Assembly (NCBI GenBank): GCA_949775045.1
Contig: OX459106.1
Span: 436,501 to 500,500 of the forward strand
Reading direction: 5' to 3'
Origin: Metridium senile
Taxonomy: Eukaryota; Cnidaria; Anthozoa; Actiniaria; Metridiidae
Length of the DNA: 64,000 nucleotides
Shown: positions 33,801-45,653 of the stretch, piece after piece
Numbering within the stretch: the stretch's first letter is position 1
Layout of the letters: each line of letters opens with the position of its first letter
The notes under the pieces: model-generated
The model's input: only the letters and a program-made list of their open reading frames with translations
Database searches by the model: none
Told to the model about the DNA's origin: nothing
Position numbers and translations under genes: made by a program

Positions 33801-36800
33801 TGTCTTGTCCTCTACATGTAAACCCTAAATAGCAGTATTTAAAATGATCAACTCATGCAACAATATATATTCCATGTTCCTGATTATTTTGGTTTTCTAG
33901 CAAGTTTTGCTAAATATATGTCGGTAGAACTGTAACACAGAAAAATGTTTTCTACTTCTCGATTATGTGGTAGCTTGCGTACACACATCTGTACACCATT
34001 TCCACTAGGTACATTGCTTACATCAATGGTTAGCCCAACCTGACTAGAATAAGTAATACCAACACACACTATTAAAAGTGCACACATACTGTACCTAAGA
34101 GCCGGCAATGTAGGCTGGTAAATACACTGTATGAACTACGACTTACTTTTTTTGTGTCCTGGGGAGGTTCAGTCTTTGCCCTCCTTTTTGTCTTGCCCTC
34201 TACATGTAAACCCTAAATAGCAGTATTTAAAACGATTAATTCATGCAACAATATAAATTCCATGTTCCTGATTATTGTTTGGTTTTCTAGCAAGTTTTGC
34301 TCATTTCTAATCATCAATCTGTATACATGTGAGTTTTTCAGTTACATGTATGCTGGTTAAAATAGTTTCTTCTGTTAAACATTATTCCAGGTCTTGAAAT
34401 AGCATATTATCTTGCAATGATTCTCAATGTAAGCATGTGTTAGTCTAGTTCATGCAGCATACCAAAACACAATTCTTAACAACATACAAATTCTTGCACC
34501 TGTCAAGTGCCAAAAGCTGTGGCAGGCCAAACTTTCTTCCTATTTTGATCCCAGTATTTTAATCTTATCAACACATGAATGTGACATTTTAGCTGCTTGT
34601 GGCTACATGTATTACCTTGTAAGCTGATGGCTTTCTGCCTTGGCTAAGTTTCTGACCAATAAATTCTCTGGCCCGCTGGCTGGATAATGTGACAGTTCCG
34701 TGGCCATCAATCCTGAGTCTTCCAATATACTTTCCCAGTTCATTATCTTGTAAGATCTCTCCCATAAGCAAACAGTTCCCTTTAGCCTCCTCATAGCATG
34801 TCCCATTGGCCACTTTCAGGGCTCCACTTCCCTGCCACTTGAAATACAGTAAAAACCCATATAAGAAGCACTATTTTTCAAGGTTAGGCTAAAGTGGTTC
34901 TTATATAATTGGTATTTAGTGAGAAATTAGGCTAAGGTGGTTCTTAACTGGTTCTTATTTACAAAGCATAAACAATTTCCCTTATATAGTGTTTTTTTTT
35001 ATGTAATATAAATTGTTATGTAGAAGCATCTGAATGATGAATGTATTCTCATAATTTGAGAACTAACTGATAATACATTTGTAAACATTTTACTTGCATT
35101 GATTTTAAATTTGGTCATATTCAGACTCAAATTATATTTTTTCAAATGACCAAATAAATCTTGAAACCTTTCATATAAGAACCAGTCTAGATTTTTAGCC
35201 TAAAGCCTAGTGGTTCTTAATCCACTGGTTCTTATATGCGGGTTTTTACTGCAGTAATGACAATTATTAATGCAATCTGATATATTTGGTATATATTCGA
35301 CTGAAGTCTTCTGTAATTTAGAGATGTCGAATTTAACAGTTTCACAATATTGTCAGTAATATTCCTAAAACCCCAATTGAATATCATTTTACCAGTCATA
35401 CTATGAGATTTTGTTTATTCCATCATTCTTTCCGCACACGTTGTTACATTGACATTACATCAAATGATTGACAATAGGAAGTTTTGCAGACATGCACACA
35501 AAGATAAAAAATACACTACCTTCCCCTCTTTTTTGGCTGTATCCACTAAGAGGCACAGTCTGGCATTAAATTTATTCAACAGCATGTTCGCATCTTGTGC
35601 TTGTTGGTTTGTTTTTGCCAGTAAAAGGAGTTCTTTCTTCCCAATCTCCCTTGAAGGCTGTTTCGTGTCTAAATTTTCAAGTTTCTTGTGTGGTTTACAT
35701 GTAGTATGGTGGTCATCTTTTTTTTGCTGCTCAACCACAACATCGTCATTGTTATTTTGCAGCTTATCCACACACAAGGTCTCCTCTAAGAATGTGATAA
35801 TAGCAACAAAAGTGTATTTATTCTTCTCACTTATCAATACTAATAATTAATGATTTTGAAATGATATTATTTCAAATCATGTATCATACCAGAAACTCAT
35901 AAGGGGATTGAAACATGCAACCGCCGTACATTTTTTGTGTCCCATGCTAGGCAATATTCAACTTGTTCGTTGGAAATATTTTTGCGTTTAAACATAACTT
36001 TATGCTTCCAAAACACTGGAAACTTTTTGAATAGACAAATACTAGAAAAACATATCTAAAAACCCACAAAGATTAATGATATATATATTTTTATCACCAG
36101 TAGCCATTTTGAATTGAGCTTTGACTACCAAATATGGTATCAAAAATATGCTAATCAGTTTGAATATGGTGGATCATAGAACCACGCTACACGTTTTTAT
36201 CCCCTAATGAGTTTCTGATCATACACTATCAAGTTAAGATTAATATATTGCTCATATTTACATTTAAGCCTTCCCTGAATTAAAAAAAAACATTAATTCA
36301 TCCGATTCAAATTTCTCAAAAAATTAGTAATTAATAATAATAATAATAATAACAAACCTTGTAAATTATTTAAGGCACTTCTCAGCATAATCAAATATTT
36401 CCCAGGGATTTTCATGGTTTGGATCATGTCTAGATTTTTTGCTAGGAGCCGGAGTTCCGTCACAGTCTCGAACTGGTGAGATAAACAACATAGCAACATT
36501 ATTGTAACATAAAAGAACAATTTGCCTTCCTCACACCAAGATTGTCTGATCTCATTAAGAGACTGTGGTAAACCACTTTTAAGGCAGTAGAGTCTATGTT
36601 TAGGCAATATCATTTATGTTTTTTTCATGCTCAAACTTTCATTGAAAAATGCCATGTTTACATTTTGGTCTAGTGACATTACACAGGAATCCTAGTGCCC
36701 CAAGGGTAAATTGATTTTGCACTCGAAAAACTAAACAAAAACAAACTTTATAAAAAGGATCTTTGAACTCAAAACAAAAGTAATGTATCAAGCCTCGACA

Positions 36801-39528
36801 GAGATATGTACGATCTTTCGTGCTGTGGTTAATATGGAAAAAAAACATTTATATAGTCAAATAAGGTTCGAAGAATCTAGGATTATAACTTTTTGAAGCT
36901 ACTGTCCTCCATATATGGAGGCGTATCTTCTATGTCATGGTGTAGTGAAGGAATAGAAAACGAGGCAGCGTGCTCTATCGAGTCTTATAATTCAACAACA
37001 AATTTTCCTCCGCTCTCATTGGTCGAGGGGCGATCACGTGACGTGATAGTGCCCGCCGCGGAGGGATACTATCAGCGCATAGTGCCTGCTGAGTGAGAAA
37101 ACAAAGCAGTTTTTTTCGTAAAATTTAAAATAAACTGACTAAACTGACGTAATTTTGCATTGAAATGGTTTTCTAGTTTGCTTTTCGTCCGCTGTGGAAA
37201 ATTTTGTTGTTGATAAACTGAATAAACTGACGTAATTTTGCATTGAAATGGTTTTCTTGTGTGCTTTTTGTCCGCTTCGGTATGTTCTCGGGCGACTATT
37301 TGTTTTTCTGAACATCCAGTTTCTGCGGGCAACTATCACAGCATAATGCCCACGATTCAACTACTCTATTGTTTAAATAGAGCACGCGGGAATTTTAAGA
37401 AGACGAGAGAAGCGTTAGGAGAAGCACGACGCGTAGCGGAGTGCTTCTCAGCGCTTCTCAAGTCTTCTTAAAATTCCCAAGTGCTCTATGACTCAATAGA
37501 GCACTGCTGCCGAGTTTTCTATTTCTTTTATAAAATATTCAGTAGTTAAAATGAAACGAATCGACGCTCCGTGCACTGTTGAGTTATAGAGAACGCTTCT
37601 CAGCCAATCAGAGCGCGCGATTTATATCAAATATTTTATAATGTCCGATAGAAAAAGTGTAACACTGACTACTACGCATGCGCGAAATTTGCCGCTTGTG
37701 TCGAAAACAAAATGGCGGACGTGATGCAAAGCCGTGTAGCTTGAATTCTATTGCCTCTAGCGTAATTACTTGATAAAGCTAACCAAGTCAACCTGTTTAA
37801 ACTCATTTACTTACTTTCCTTGTATTGTCCTTAAATTTTTAGAATAGCTTTGTAATAGCATTTTTCTTGACCAGGGTTGGTAACGTTACCTTGCATATAG
37901 GGGCGCCTTGCATATAGGGGCGCCTTGCATATAGGGGCGAGGGGAGGGGTGGTATAGAGTATATAAATATTCAAAATACCAGCATTGTTGTACAACATAA
38001 AGCACTAGATGTTTATGAATTACGCGTAAATTCAGCTTTATTCAATTCAGCAATTTTTTAATATAGTATTTATCTATATGTATCTCTAGATATCTCATAT
38101 TATTTTATTGTCTTAGTGTTTTCGCTCTATCACTTTTAAATTTGAGTTAGCTAATTCATTGAACTTCCTTCCGATCTTTTAGAACTACCGTATACAGGCT
38201 TCATACTGCATGAACGCTATATATAATGGTAATTGAACTAAGTGGAGTGCAATTTGGTTCGAAATCAAACGCGCGATTACAAAATCGCACGACCGCGTAG
38301 CGGGAGTGCGATTTGAATCGCAAGTTTGATTTCGAACCAAAATTGCACGACACGAAGTTCAATTACCACTTAATTATATCCATTTTGAAATCAAACTGTA
38401 GTTTACAGCATGCTTTTATTGATTTTTTTACAATACCGGAAACGGAAATGCTCTTTTTACATTGAAAATGTCATGTGACAGGTCGTTTGCAAGTTTGACA
38501 ACTGATCACTAGTTTGCTTGGCAGCTCAAAGTTCTTGCAAATTTGGCGAAATTTATAGTTTAATCTTCAACAGCTGACTCAATAAGGTACAGTTGTTGTG
38601 TCTTCGGTAGCTGAGGAGATATTCAGGACTAATGTCTAACTTGATCGTACACATGTGTGTAATGGCGTTGAGCTCAGCAAAACTGGCACACGTGAAATTG
38701 AACATACAAACAAGATTTGGTTAAGTTAAATAAATTAGCTACCTCACATTTAAAAGTAAATAGAGCAAAAACACTAAGACAATAAAATAATATGAGATAT
38801 CTAGAGATACATAGATAAATACTATATTGAAAATTTGCTGAATTAAATAAAGCTGAGTTTACGCGTAATTCATAAACATCTAGTGTTTTATGTTGTACAA
38901 CAATGCCGGTATTTCGAATGTTTATATACTCTATACCACCCCTCCCCTCGCCCCTATATGCAAGGCGCCCCTATATGCAAGGCGCCCCTAATATGCAAGG
39001 CGCCCCTATATGCAAGGTAACGTTACGAACACTACTGTTTTTCTTAGCCATTCTTAAAATATAATTTTCTGAATGGACCTTAATCTCCAATCTCCAAACC
39101 TTATCAGCAGTTCTCCGTTAATTTGTTTTTAATTTTTTTTTCTTTTATCTATATATTTAGCTTTTTAAAACAGTAGCTTTATGCAGTCCTAGACTGCCTA
39201 TTTTTTCTCGAGCTGTGAGGTTTTCCCGCGCTTTTCTATAAAACAACTTTTCAACTCCTTACTGGAACTATTCTAAATTCAACCTACCTTATTTTCTTCA
39301 ACAATTTGTGGTATAAGTCCCGATAAACCATTTATCTGAAGAAAGAGCTTCGCATCATCACAAGAAGTCTATTTTAAAGGAATAAGTTAAGGTAAGCTTT
39401 AAACGCATGATCATTCAAAAGTCTTCAAGCGTAAACCACAAACAATTCTAAAATAAAAGCAATAACTCTTCGACAATTAACTTTAAAAGTGGTCATAAAG
39501 CACTTACCGATACATTTTGGGATTCCAT
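30821..39528 (-). CDS. SAM-like N-terminus and SAP-like C-terminus protein, 13 exons
   Basis: The exons are 39508-39528 (MESQNVS), 39288-39368, 36358-36472, 35520-35785, 34616-34837, 34147-34212, 33759-33824, 33520-33561, 32786-32812, 32552-32590, 32324-32356, 31255-31338 and 30821-31057. All phases agree, giving about 432 residues. Residues 8-72 (DDAKLFLQINGLSGLIPQ, LRLLAKNLDMIQ, LIMLRSALNNL) look like a SAM domain. A charged linker follows. The 74-residue exon at 34616 (ALKVANGTCYEEAKG, YIGRLRIDGHG) is unrecognised. Two 22-residue exons are tandem duplicates (HVE.KTKRRAKTEPPQ). The C-terminus has EYEKKINEKKKENKRAF, then EKLKEVCKEKGVAGIKG and CTKKKQLCQLLSES, which resembles a SAP-type DNA-binding helix pair. 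A nuclear or chromatin role is inference only. Confidence 0.75.
31822..32309. mobile_element. 490-bp inverted-repeat element
   Basis: TTAAAGTGCTTATGAAGTCA and its inverse TGACTTCATAAGCACTTTAA bound it. The terminal repeats run about 55 bp, to GGGACATATTTCCCT / AGGGAAATATGTCCC and TCTAGACATC / GATGTCTAGA. It lies in an intron of the SAM/SAP-like gene. Confidence 0.85.
32859..33378. mobile_element. Element built of GGATCCTGTCTAGGAT repeats
   Basis: CTTATTGACTGAGT..GGGCCG at the left is mirrored by CGGCCCGACC..ACTCAGTCAATAAG at the right. The interior is a tandem array of about 33-37-bp units around CACAGGATCCTGTCTAGGAT, each containing the palindrome AGGATCCT. It lies in an intron of the SAM/SAP-like gene. 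Confidence 0.85.
34845..35252. mobile_element. 400-bp MITE with TACAGTAAAAACCC ends
   Basis: TACAGTAAAAACCCATATAA and TTATATGCGGGTTTTTACTG are the ends. Internal words AGTGGTTCTTA(A/T) and TAAGAACCA recur in both orientations. It abuts the 3' splice site of exon 34616-34837. Confidence 0.8.
35881..36225. mobile_element. 345-bp inverted-repeat element
   Basis: GTATCATACCAGAAACTCAT and AAGGGGAT at the left are mirrored by ATCCCCTAATGAGTTTCTGA then TCATAC at the right. It lies between the exons at 35785 and 36358. Confidence 0.75.
36951..37525. mobile_element. 575-bp inverted-repeat element with nested foldback
   Basis: GAATAGAAAACGAGGCAGCG TGCTCTAT-type ends (36951) are mirrored by ATAGAGCACTGCTGCCGAG and TTTTCTATTTC (37494-37525). 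An internal foldback (37378-37490) has AGAGCACGCGGGAATTTTAA / TTAAAATTCCCAAGTGCTCT and the core AAGCACGACGCGTAGCGGAG followed by TGCTT. There is also a short tandem duplication (TGACGTAATTTTGCATTGAA) at 37143 and 37228. Confidence 0.75.
37695..37725 (+). promoter_or_regulatory. YY1-like site (AAAATGGCGGACGTGA)
   Basis: AAAATGGCGG matches the YY1-type core common near metazoan transcription starts. It lies 170 bp left of the 37880 element. No adjacent first exon was recognised, so promoter function is uncertain. Confidence 0.3.
37880..39026. mobile_element. 1.15-kb element with 270-bp inverted repeats capped by 17-bp direct repeats
   Basis: The ends start GTAACGTTACCTTGCATATA and then carry three (left) or four (right) copies of CTTGCATATAGGGGCGC, with an extra T in one right-hand copy. 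The inverted match continues through GGGGTGGTATAGAGTATATA, GTTGTACAACATAAA and TATCTCTAGATATCTCATAT to about 38150 and 38750. A second foldback (38228-38372, with core GCACGACCGCGTAGCGGGAG) is nested in the middle. The element fills much of a large intron of the SAM/SAP-like gene. No transposase is seen. Confidence 0.85.
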
Positions 39529-41040
39529 GATCAATGTTCCCTATAAAAGCTACAATAAAGCTGGTTGAAAGTTGTAAGACGAAAAAGACCTTGTTTGCAG
39601 TTGAACCGAAGGCAAAGCGACCCGCGTAGGTGTATATCCGCTGGTTAGATAATGCAGGCTCACCTTTTCTACCAGGCTCTCACGGCGATTTTGTTTTCAG
39701 GGCCTTTGTCGCCTTTGTACATGTATTGAAGTATATTTTAAAGATCAGAAAGCTTGTAAAACGAAGTGTAAAACGGAAACAAATTGGTTACTGATGGTTT
39801 ACATGTATTGCTAACCTTTCGGATGGTTACAGTGATCGCATATGGATGGTAAGTTCAAAAAATATTGAGCTTATAAACTCTTTTTAGCTGCTTGAACTTC
39901 GCATTCTGTCGTCGGATTTTCGTTCAGTTTGAGATGCATGGTGAAAATACTTTAAAACTACATTTATCGATAGTTTTTAACTTACTGAATACGAATTTGT
40001 TTACATCTCTAAAAACCTGCGGTTTTTTCGTAAAAGCCTTCGAAAGTTTGATATACATGTAATTCTTAAGAAAATTTATTCCCTATCCGCCATATTGTTT
40101 TTACTGAAAATCCGCTCATAATTTCGGGCTCATATCAACAAATTTTGCTGCTTTACGGTTATTAAAGGGCGATTTTTCTAAGATTTTATATATTATCTAC
40201 AATAATTGATTAAAATTTTTAGTGAGGAAAAATAATAAAAAGTGAAAACAAAAGCACCCAATACATTTTGAATAAATATATCTTATTAGACAGTCTGATG
40301 TGTAATATGTCTGGATATTTTACGAGTGAAACGCTGTATTTTGACGAGCCTCCGGCTAAGATTTTACTCAGGCATGAAATCATGCAAAGAAACATGAAGG
40401 CAGCTAATTTTGTGACTATTGTTCCTTACACTGTTCCACTCCACCACTAATTTGTACAAAATAGTGACATTAGACAATGTATATCAAGTTTTATTTCACA
40501 GATATATAGCATACACTCTATACATGTATATAATATTTACACCTGTCTTCAGTAGAAAGCATTTTGCAAATAGTGAATTAGGAACTATTCAGCAGACGTG
40601 TGATGTTTTTATTTCCAGTCAGGAATAAACTGCTCTACTACGTGAAACTAAATATTGAATAATATTAGACTGAAACTTCTCTGCATGAGGGCAAATGAGG
40701 AAATTGCAAGTCAAATCAGATAATTGCTGAACCAATTCTTTAGAATAAGCTTGCTAATTAATTCCTATTTCACTATTTACCAATTTCTTTTTACTATTTT
40801 CAAATACATGTAGGACTACATTTTTGAAAACAGGTGTATACATGTATATACCTAAACTTTTTTAAAAAATGGCAAAAACAAATAGAAAGTAGAAGACAAA
40901 GAAAATTAGGACTTGAACTTGAAGCTTGAAACTGTTTATTAGGCGTTTTGGCTTTTCATACACATATATGCTTTAATAATGACGTTATAATATTAATGAT
41001 TGAAAATCATGCAACATCTTTCACTTTTTAATGTTAAGGT

Positions 41041-41502
41041 GGCTCCCTGTAGTTTTCTTTAGACCATACCTTTCATATTCATTTGGCTGATTTTTAGTCT
41101 TAACTTACACCTAAATACTTGGTTTTTGGACCAGTGATAATGCTAAAATGAAATGTTAGATAAATGTCAATTTCAGCTTAATTGGCGTTACCTTGGCAAC
41201 GATAAACAAATATGGCCAAAATTGTTTTTTGTCGAATAAACAACTCTAAAACATGAAAATTACGACTTCAGAATATTTCTGCAAATTACTAAAACTTGTT
41301 TTAGAGTTATTCGACAAAAAAACTTTTGGCCATATTTGTTTATCGTTGTCATGGTAACGCCAATCAAGCTGACATTGACATTTATCTAAACTTCCTGCTT
41401 TGCATTATCACTGGTCCCAAAACCAAGTATATAGGTTTAAGTTAAGACTAAAAATCAGCCAAGTGAATATGAAAGGTATGGTCTAAAGAAAACTATGGGT
41501 GT
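41041..41502. mobile_element. 460-bp near-complete palindrome
   Basis: The left arm TTTTCTTTAGACCATACCTT ... GGCGTTACCTTGGCAACGAT ... TCGAATAAACAACTCTAAAA is mirrored in order on the right, with point differences such as ATGGTAACGCC. The centre is near 41272. Confidence 0.85.
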
Positions 41503-41989
41503 TAGTTGAACAATAAATTGAGTAGAATAAGCATACAGTAATGTTAGTGTTTGTACTCTACAACTGCAGGTTCATTTCTAAATTTTATCACAACAATTAT
41601 CAAATTATCGATGTTGTTGTAATAGTGTTTCAAACACTATTTGATACAAATTGTGGAATTTTTACAAAAAAAAACACTGTTTCTAGCATTAAAGTAGATT
41701 CTGTATGTGCTGCAAAATGAACAGCACTTTTTGGCTGTGGCTGAACTCTGCCCTCAGCATTTTAATTATTTGACATTGCCACCTGGACAGGTTTTACATC
41801 TTTGTTGTGATCTGTACTGTTGCAGTCATGAAATCTGATGTATGTTCTCTTGTATTCAGTGGTTTTTAGAAAATAAAACTTTTGCTACGACATTCATATT
41901 GTACGTATTAATAATAATTAATAGGAAAACAATAAATCATAACTGTTTTTTTGTTAATTCTGGTTTTACTGAAGTTTGTTATACAGTCT

Positions 41990-42580
41990 TTTGGTAAGGT
42001 TATGTAATAGAACATGCATGAACATACATGTCAGTTGGAAGGCAAGACTAGACGTTCTTCCCCAGGGCTTTATTTTAAGCAAACTTGTATCCCGAAAACA
42101 TCTAGCTTTCGAGATTCATACTTTATTTGCATCGTTAATATGTGGAATGCCTTACCTAACGATATTAAGTTAAGCAATTCTCTTTCTACTTTTAAAAACA
42201 GACTTAAGACCTTTCTCTTTTTAAGGTTAAATAATGTTTTTGACCAAGATAATATTAGAACGTATAAACTTATCTGCCCTAAATGTCGCAGGACTAACAC
42301 TTATACTAAGTGCCAGTGCTAATTTGTACATACATCTTATAAATATACTTTAATTTTCAATATTTAATTACTACTTATAATTACTATTCATAATTACTAT
42401 TATAATTATCATTAGTGTTTTTCTTATAGGACTATATTGGGGTTGGATATTCTTCTTATTGGGGTTGGGTTTGGCCGATTAACCTTGTAGGGGACTTTGT
42501 GTCCTATTGTTAGCCATGTACGGCTATATATATAGTGTGTACTAAATCTGTAAAATAAAAATAAATAAAATGAAATGATA
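41990..42580 (+). mobile_element. LINE 3' fragment (reverse transcriptase C-terminus and tail)
   Basis: The frame 42014-42322 reads SFRDSYFICIVNMWNALPND, then LSTFKNRLKTFLF and a Cys-rich end (CPKCRR, KCQC) before the stop. The sequence IVNLWNxLP...SFKxxL is the usual C-terminal signature of CR1/L2/jockey-type reverse transcriptases. About 240 bp of 3' UTR follow, ending in an AAATAA-type repeat tail. The 5' part is missing, which is normal for 5'-truncated insertions. Confidence 0.75.
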
Positions 42581-42659
42581 GTATCATTCATTATAATGTG
42601 ATGCTTGTTCAGCAAAAAAAAAGGCACAATGATCCCAGCATCAAACCCTATTAACTGCA

Positions 42660-43101
42660 GGGCTTATTCAATATCACTACCTTGATGGTTTTCATATTGT
42701 AATGCAAATTAGCCATGGGGTCTTCCAGGGGACAAGCAAATTAAAATTTGGATATTTTAGCAGATTTTGACAGAAATTTATAATTTCTTTACAAGTGCAT
42801 ATTCAATAGACCTACTCAGCTTGGGCAATGTTTGTCCCATTTCAGACCCCTTGGGAATAAAATTCTTTGTTTTACATCAACGTTTGAGAAGATATATAAA
42901 ACAAACATTGCCCAAGCTGAGTAGTCTATACTTATCAAATGAATGAATCTCTTCAAATGAAGTGGTTTTGGCCGTTAGTTTTTAAATAATATATAATAAT
43001 AAATTTGCTGTTTCTTTTCATGCTTGCCACCAAGAAGACTGCATGGCTAATTTACATTACAATATAAACTTAACCATCTTGGCGTTCATTCTGAATAAGG
43101 T
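42660..43101. mobile_element. 440-bp foldback element
   Basis: GGCTTATTCA...CTTGATGGTT at the left and AACCATCTTGGC..TGAATAAG at the right form the ends. ATTGTAATGCAAATTAGCCA / TGGCTAATTTACATTACAAT and GCTTGGGCAATGTTTGT / ACAAACATTGCCCAAGC form inner arms. Confidence 0.75.
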
Positions 43102-43383
43102 CTTAGTTATAGATACAAAATAATGAAAACATTAAACCTGTGAAACAAAATCTAATAGTCAAGGTGTAATAGAAACAATGGATTTAGAAACTGTTATGGT
43201 AATGTTAGAGTGAAAACATTAAACCCATGAAATAAAATCTAATAGTTAAGGTGTAATAGTCAAATAGACACAAAAGAAAACAATGGAATTAGAGACTACT
43301 AAGGTGTATTAGGACTTCACTCTAGTCTAATATCTGTTTCACGAATTTATGGAAACCACTCTTAAATAATTTATTTTAAATAG

Positions 43384-43669
43384 CTATCTTAAACATTTAA
43401 GTGTATTTAAAGTGAATTGAAGAGAGATTCGACTCATCTGCTGTGGTCTTGTTAGCTTTTTCCCCAAGCCAAGGACTTTTTCCTTGCTATCTCCGAGTTT
43501 ATGAAGATACTGCCTTAAATATTTGAGTGTATTACAGAACACATATCCATATGAGTAAGTGTCGCTTTTGTAACTTTGAGGTCCACCATTGACAACTTCT
43601 GGAGCAATGTGGGGGTATGTTCTTCTGTATGTTTCCTTTTCTTTTTCTGTTAGATATTTCAATTGAGAA
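43384..43669 (-). CDS. Protein kinase C-lobe exon (fragment of a gene cut by the gap)
   Basis: After a TTTGAAG acceptor (phase 1) the minus strand reads RRTYPHIAPEVVNGGPQSYK and SDTYSYGYVF. This is the APE motif of kinase subdomain VIII followed by the invariant Asp of subdomain IX. The exon ends at a stop about 60 residues later, earlier than a full kinase C-lobe, so subdomains X-XI are short or lost. The catalytic HRD and DFG exons are not visible and may lie in or beyond the N gap at 44213. Gene or pseudogene status is open. Confidence 0.6.
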
Positions 43670-44212
43670 CCTTCAAAAAAAAAAAAATGATTAAAGATCC
43701 TGAAACACAATTCACATTATCTTTTGTAGGGTGTCAAATGCAAAATTTTGAAAATTAGCATTTTCTGGTATCTCTTAGGGTGTCGACATAGGAGAAAATG
43801 TTTGAAAATTAGCATTTTCTGGTATCTCTTAGGGGGTAAAATTCATCCAACCACGCCCTTTTTCAAAGACTTCCGGTATGTTTAAGGGGTATTTTTCAAA
43901 CTTTCCGACAAGCATCCCTGGTACTTTTAACCCCTGGGGGTTATGACTTAAAGCCATATTGTCATGAATGAAAACAAAAGGTTAAACTGAACATATTAGA
44001 TTACAAATTCTTGTTTCAGGAAAATCATAGCCATGACCAAATCTGTATATGAGCAAGAGGTTTGTCCTGATTTGCATACAACTTTAACTTTTTCTCTGAA
44101 AAAATAACATTTTACCTTGAAGTTTTTAGTACAATATGCTGTACAGTTAATATTGAAATTGCATAATTAATATACAATGTTCGCATGCTATCTGTATGAG
44201 GTTTAAAACATC

Positions 44213-44412
44213 NNNNNNNNNNNNNNNNNNNNNNNNNNNNNNNNNNNNNNNNNNNNNNNNNNNNNNNNNNNNNNNNNNNNNNNNNNNNNNNNNNNNNNNN
44301 NNNNNNNNNNNNNNNNNNNNNNNNNNNNNNNNNNNNNNNNNNNNNNNNNNNNNNNNNNNNNNNNNNNNNNNNNNNNNNNNNNNNNNNNNNNNNNNNNNNN
44401 NNNNNNNNNNNN
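44213..44412. other. Assembly gap (200 N)
   Basis: There are exactly 200 unspecified bases, so this is probably a sized or placeholder scaffold gap. Reading frames drawn across it are meaningless. Confidence 0.99.
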
Positions 44413-44769
44413 CTATCATGTGACCATATTGAAAGGCCCTAAATTGTCGCTCAAACTTTAAACAATCACTGAATTCATGAGGCAAATACTTTATTTAGCA
44501 GTGTTAGCAAATATGAGGTCAGAAGAATAAACATTGGCAGAGTTATAGTCAAGCTATTACTAAAGATTTTTAGTAAGAAATGTCTGTCAAAAGCATTTCC
44601 GGTTGTGTTGATTATATCATTAACCAGATCTTTTCTGCCATACAAATAACAATTTAGACCACACCAGCTTAAAGCAAGTTGACCAATGTATGATTTGCCA
44701 AGCGTAAATGCACTAATTGTGATTGAATACGGAGCCAGTGAATATGCGCCTTGATTACAGTGAAATGTC

Positions 44770-44830
44770 GCCGCGCCGCCATGTTAATTGGTCTACAGCT
44801 TGTGTACACCAACATGGCGGACACAAGTTC
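44770..44830. promoter_or_regulatory. Inverted pair of YY1-like sites upstream of the SPRY/NHR/ARM gene
   Basis: CCGCCATGTT and AACATGGCGG face each other about 35 bp apart inside a short CpG-bearing stretch. They lie about 0.85 kb before the start codon at 45654. This arrangement is common at metazoan, often bidirectional, promoters. A non-coding first exon is not resolved. Confidence 0.35.
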
Positions 44831-45653
44831 AGGCGTCGAAATTACAATTTACTCAAACCAAAACGCTTTAGAGGTGAAAAGTTTAATCAACAAACAATTT
44901 CGTTTATGTACCAGGCAAAAAAGGTGACATTTGTGGCTAATTTACATCTTTTTACGGCTCTAAAAAACGTGTGACAATGTTGCATGACGTGAATTTCGAT
45001 TCCAATTTCTCGAAAACGAAACAACAAAAAACAACCAAACTTTCAGGAATAATATTTTTCAATTTCAAACACATCTACAAAATATTAGAGGACCAGCTTT
45101 CTGCGATTTACTGTTTAGATTTTTTTTATGACGTCACATGAAAACCGATAATATCGTATCTTTGGTTGTTTATCCCACTGTAATACTGTATACTGTAAAA
45201 GAGAAAATTAAACTATATTTACATTTTTTTAAATGGTAATGGTCCGAATGTGTTCCGTCGTACCGTAGTCAGGATGCTGCGTTCCAACAGTGACAATACA
45301 ACAGCTTTAACACCTCACATTTATAGAACAGAGAGCTATGGTAAATGTGCATTTTCTAAAACTGCACCAAGTCTGTGAAATCCTGATTTACTTCCGCCTT
45401 ACGTCAAAAACTGTGCCAGCACAGAATGTTTTCATAAACAACGTAAAACGTTTCTGTTACCAAAAAATAACCACATTATTTTTGAGATTGAATCTTAAAC
45501 CTATTTGTAAATATCTAATTATTAATATTCCTATATTTATACAACTTCTTTAATCAAATTCTAAGGGCATCGATAAATATTTGGATAAAATTATCATTAT
45601 TATCATTATTTTAAAGAAATTTGATTTCTTTTTTAAGTTAACGTATATCGAAG

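Noticed and set aside
44147..44485. Open frames across the N block
   Set aside because: They consist of unspecified bases.
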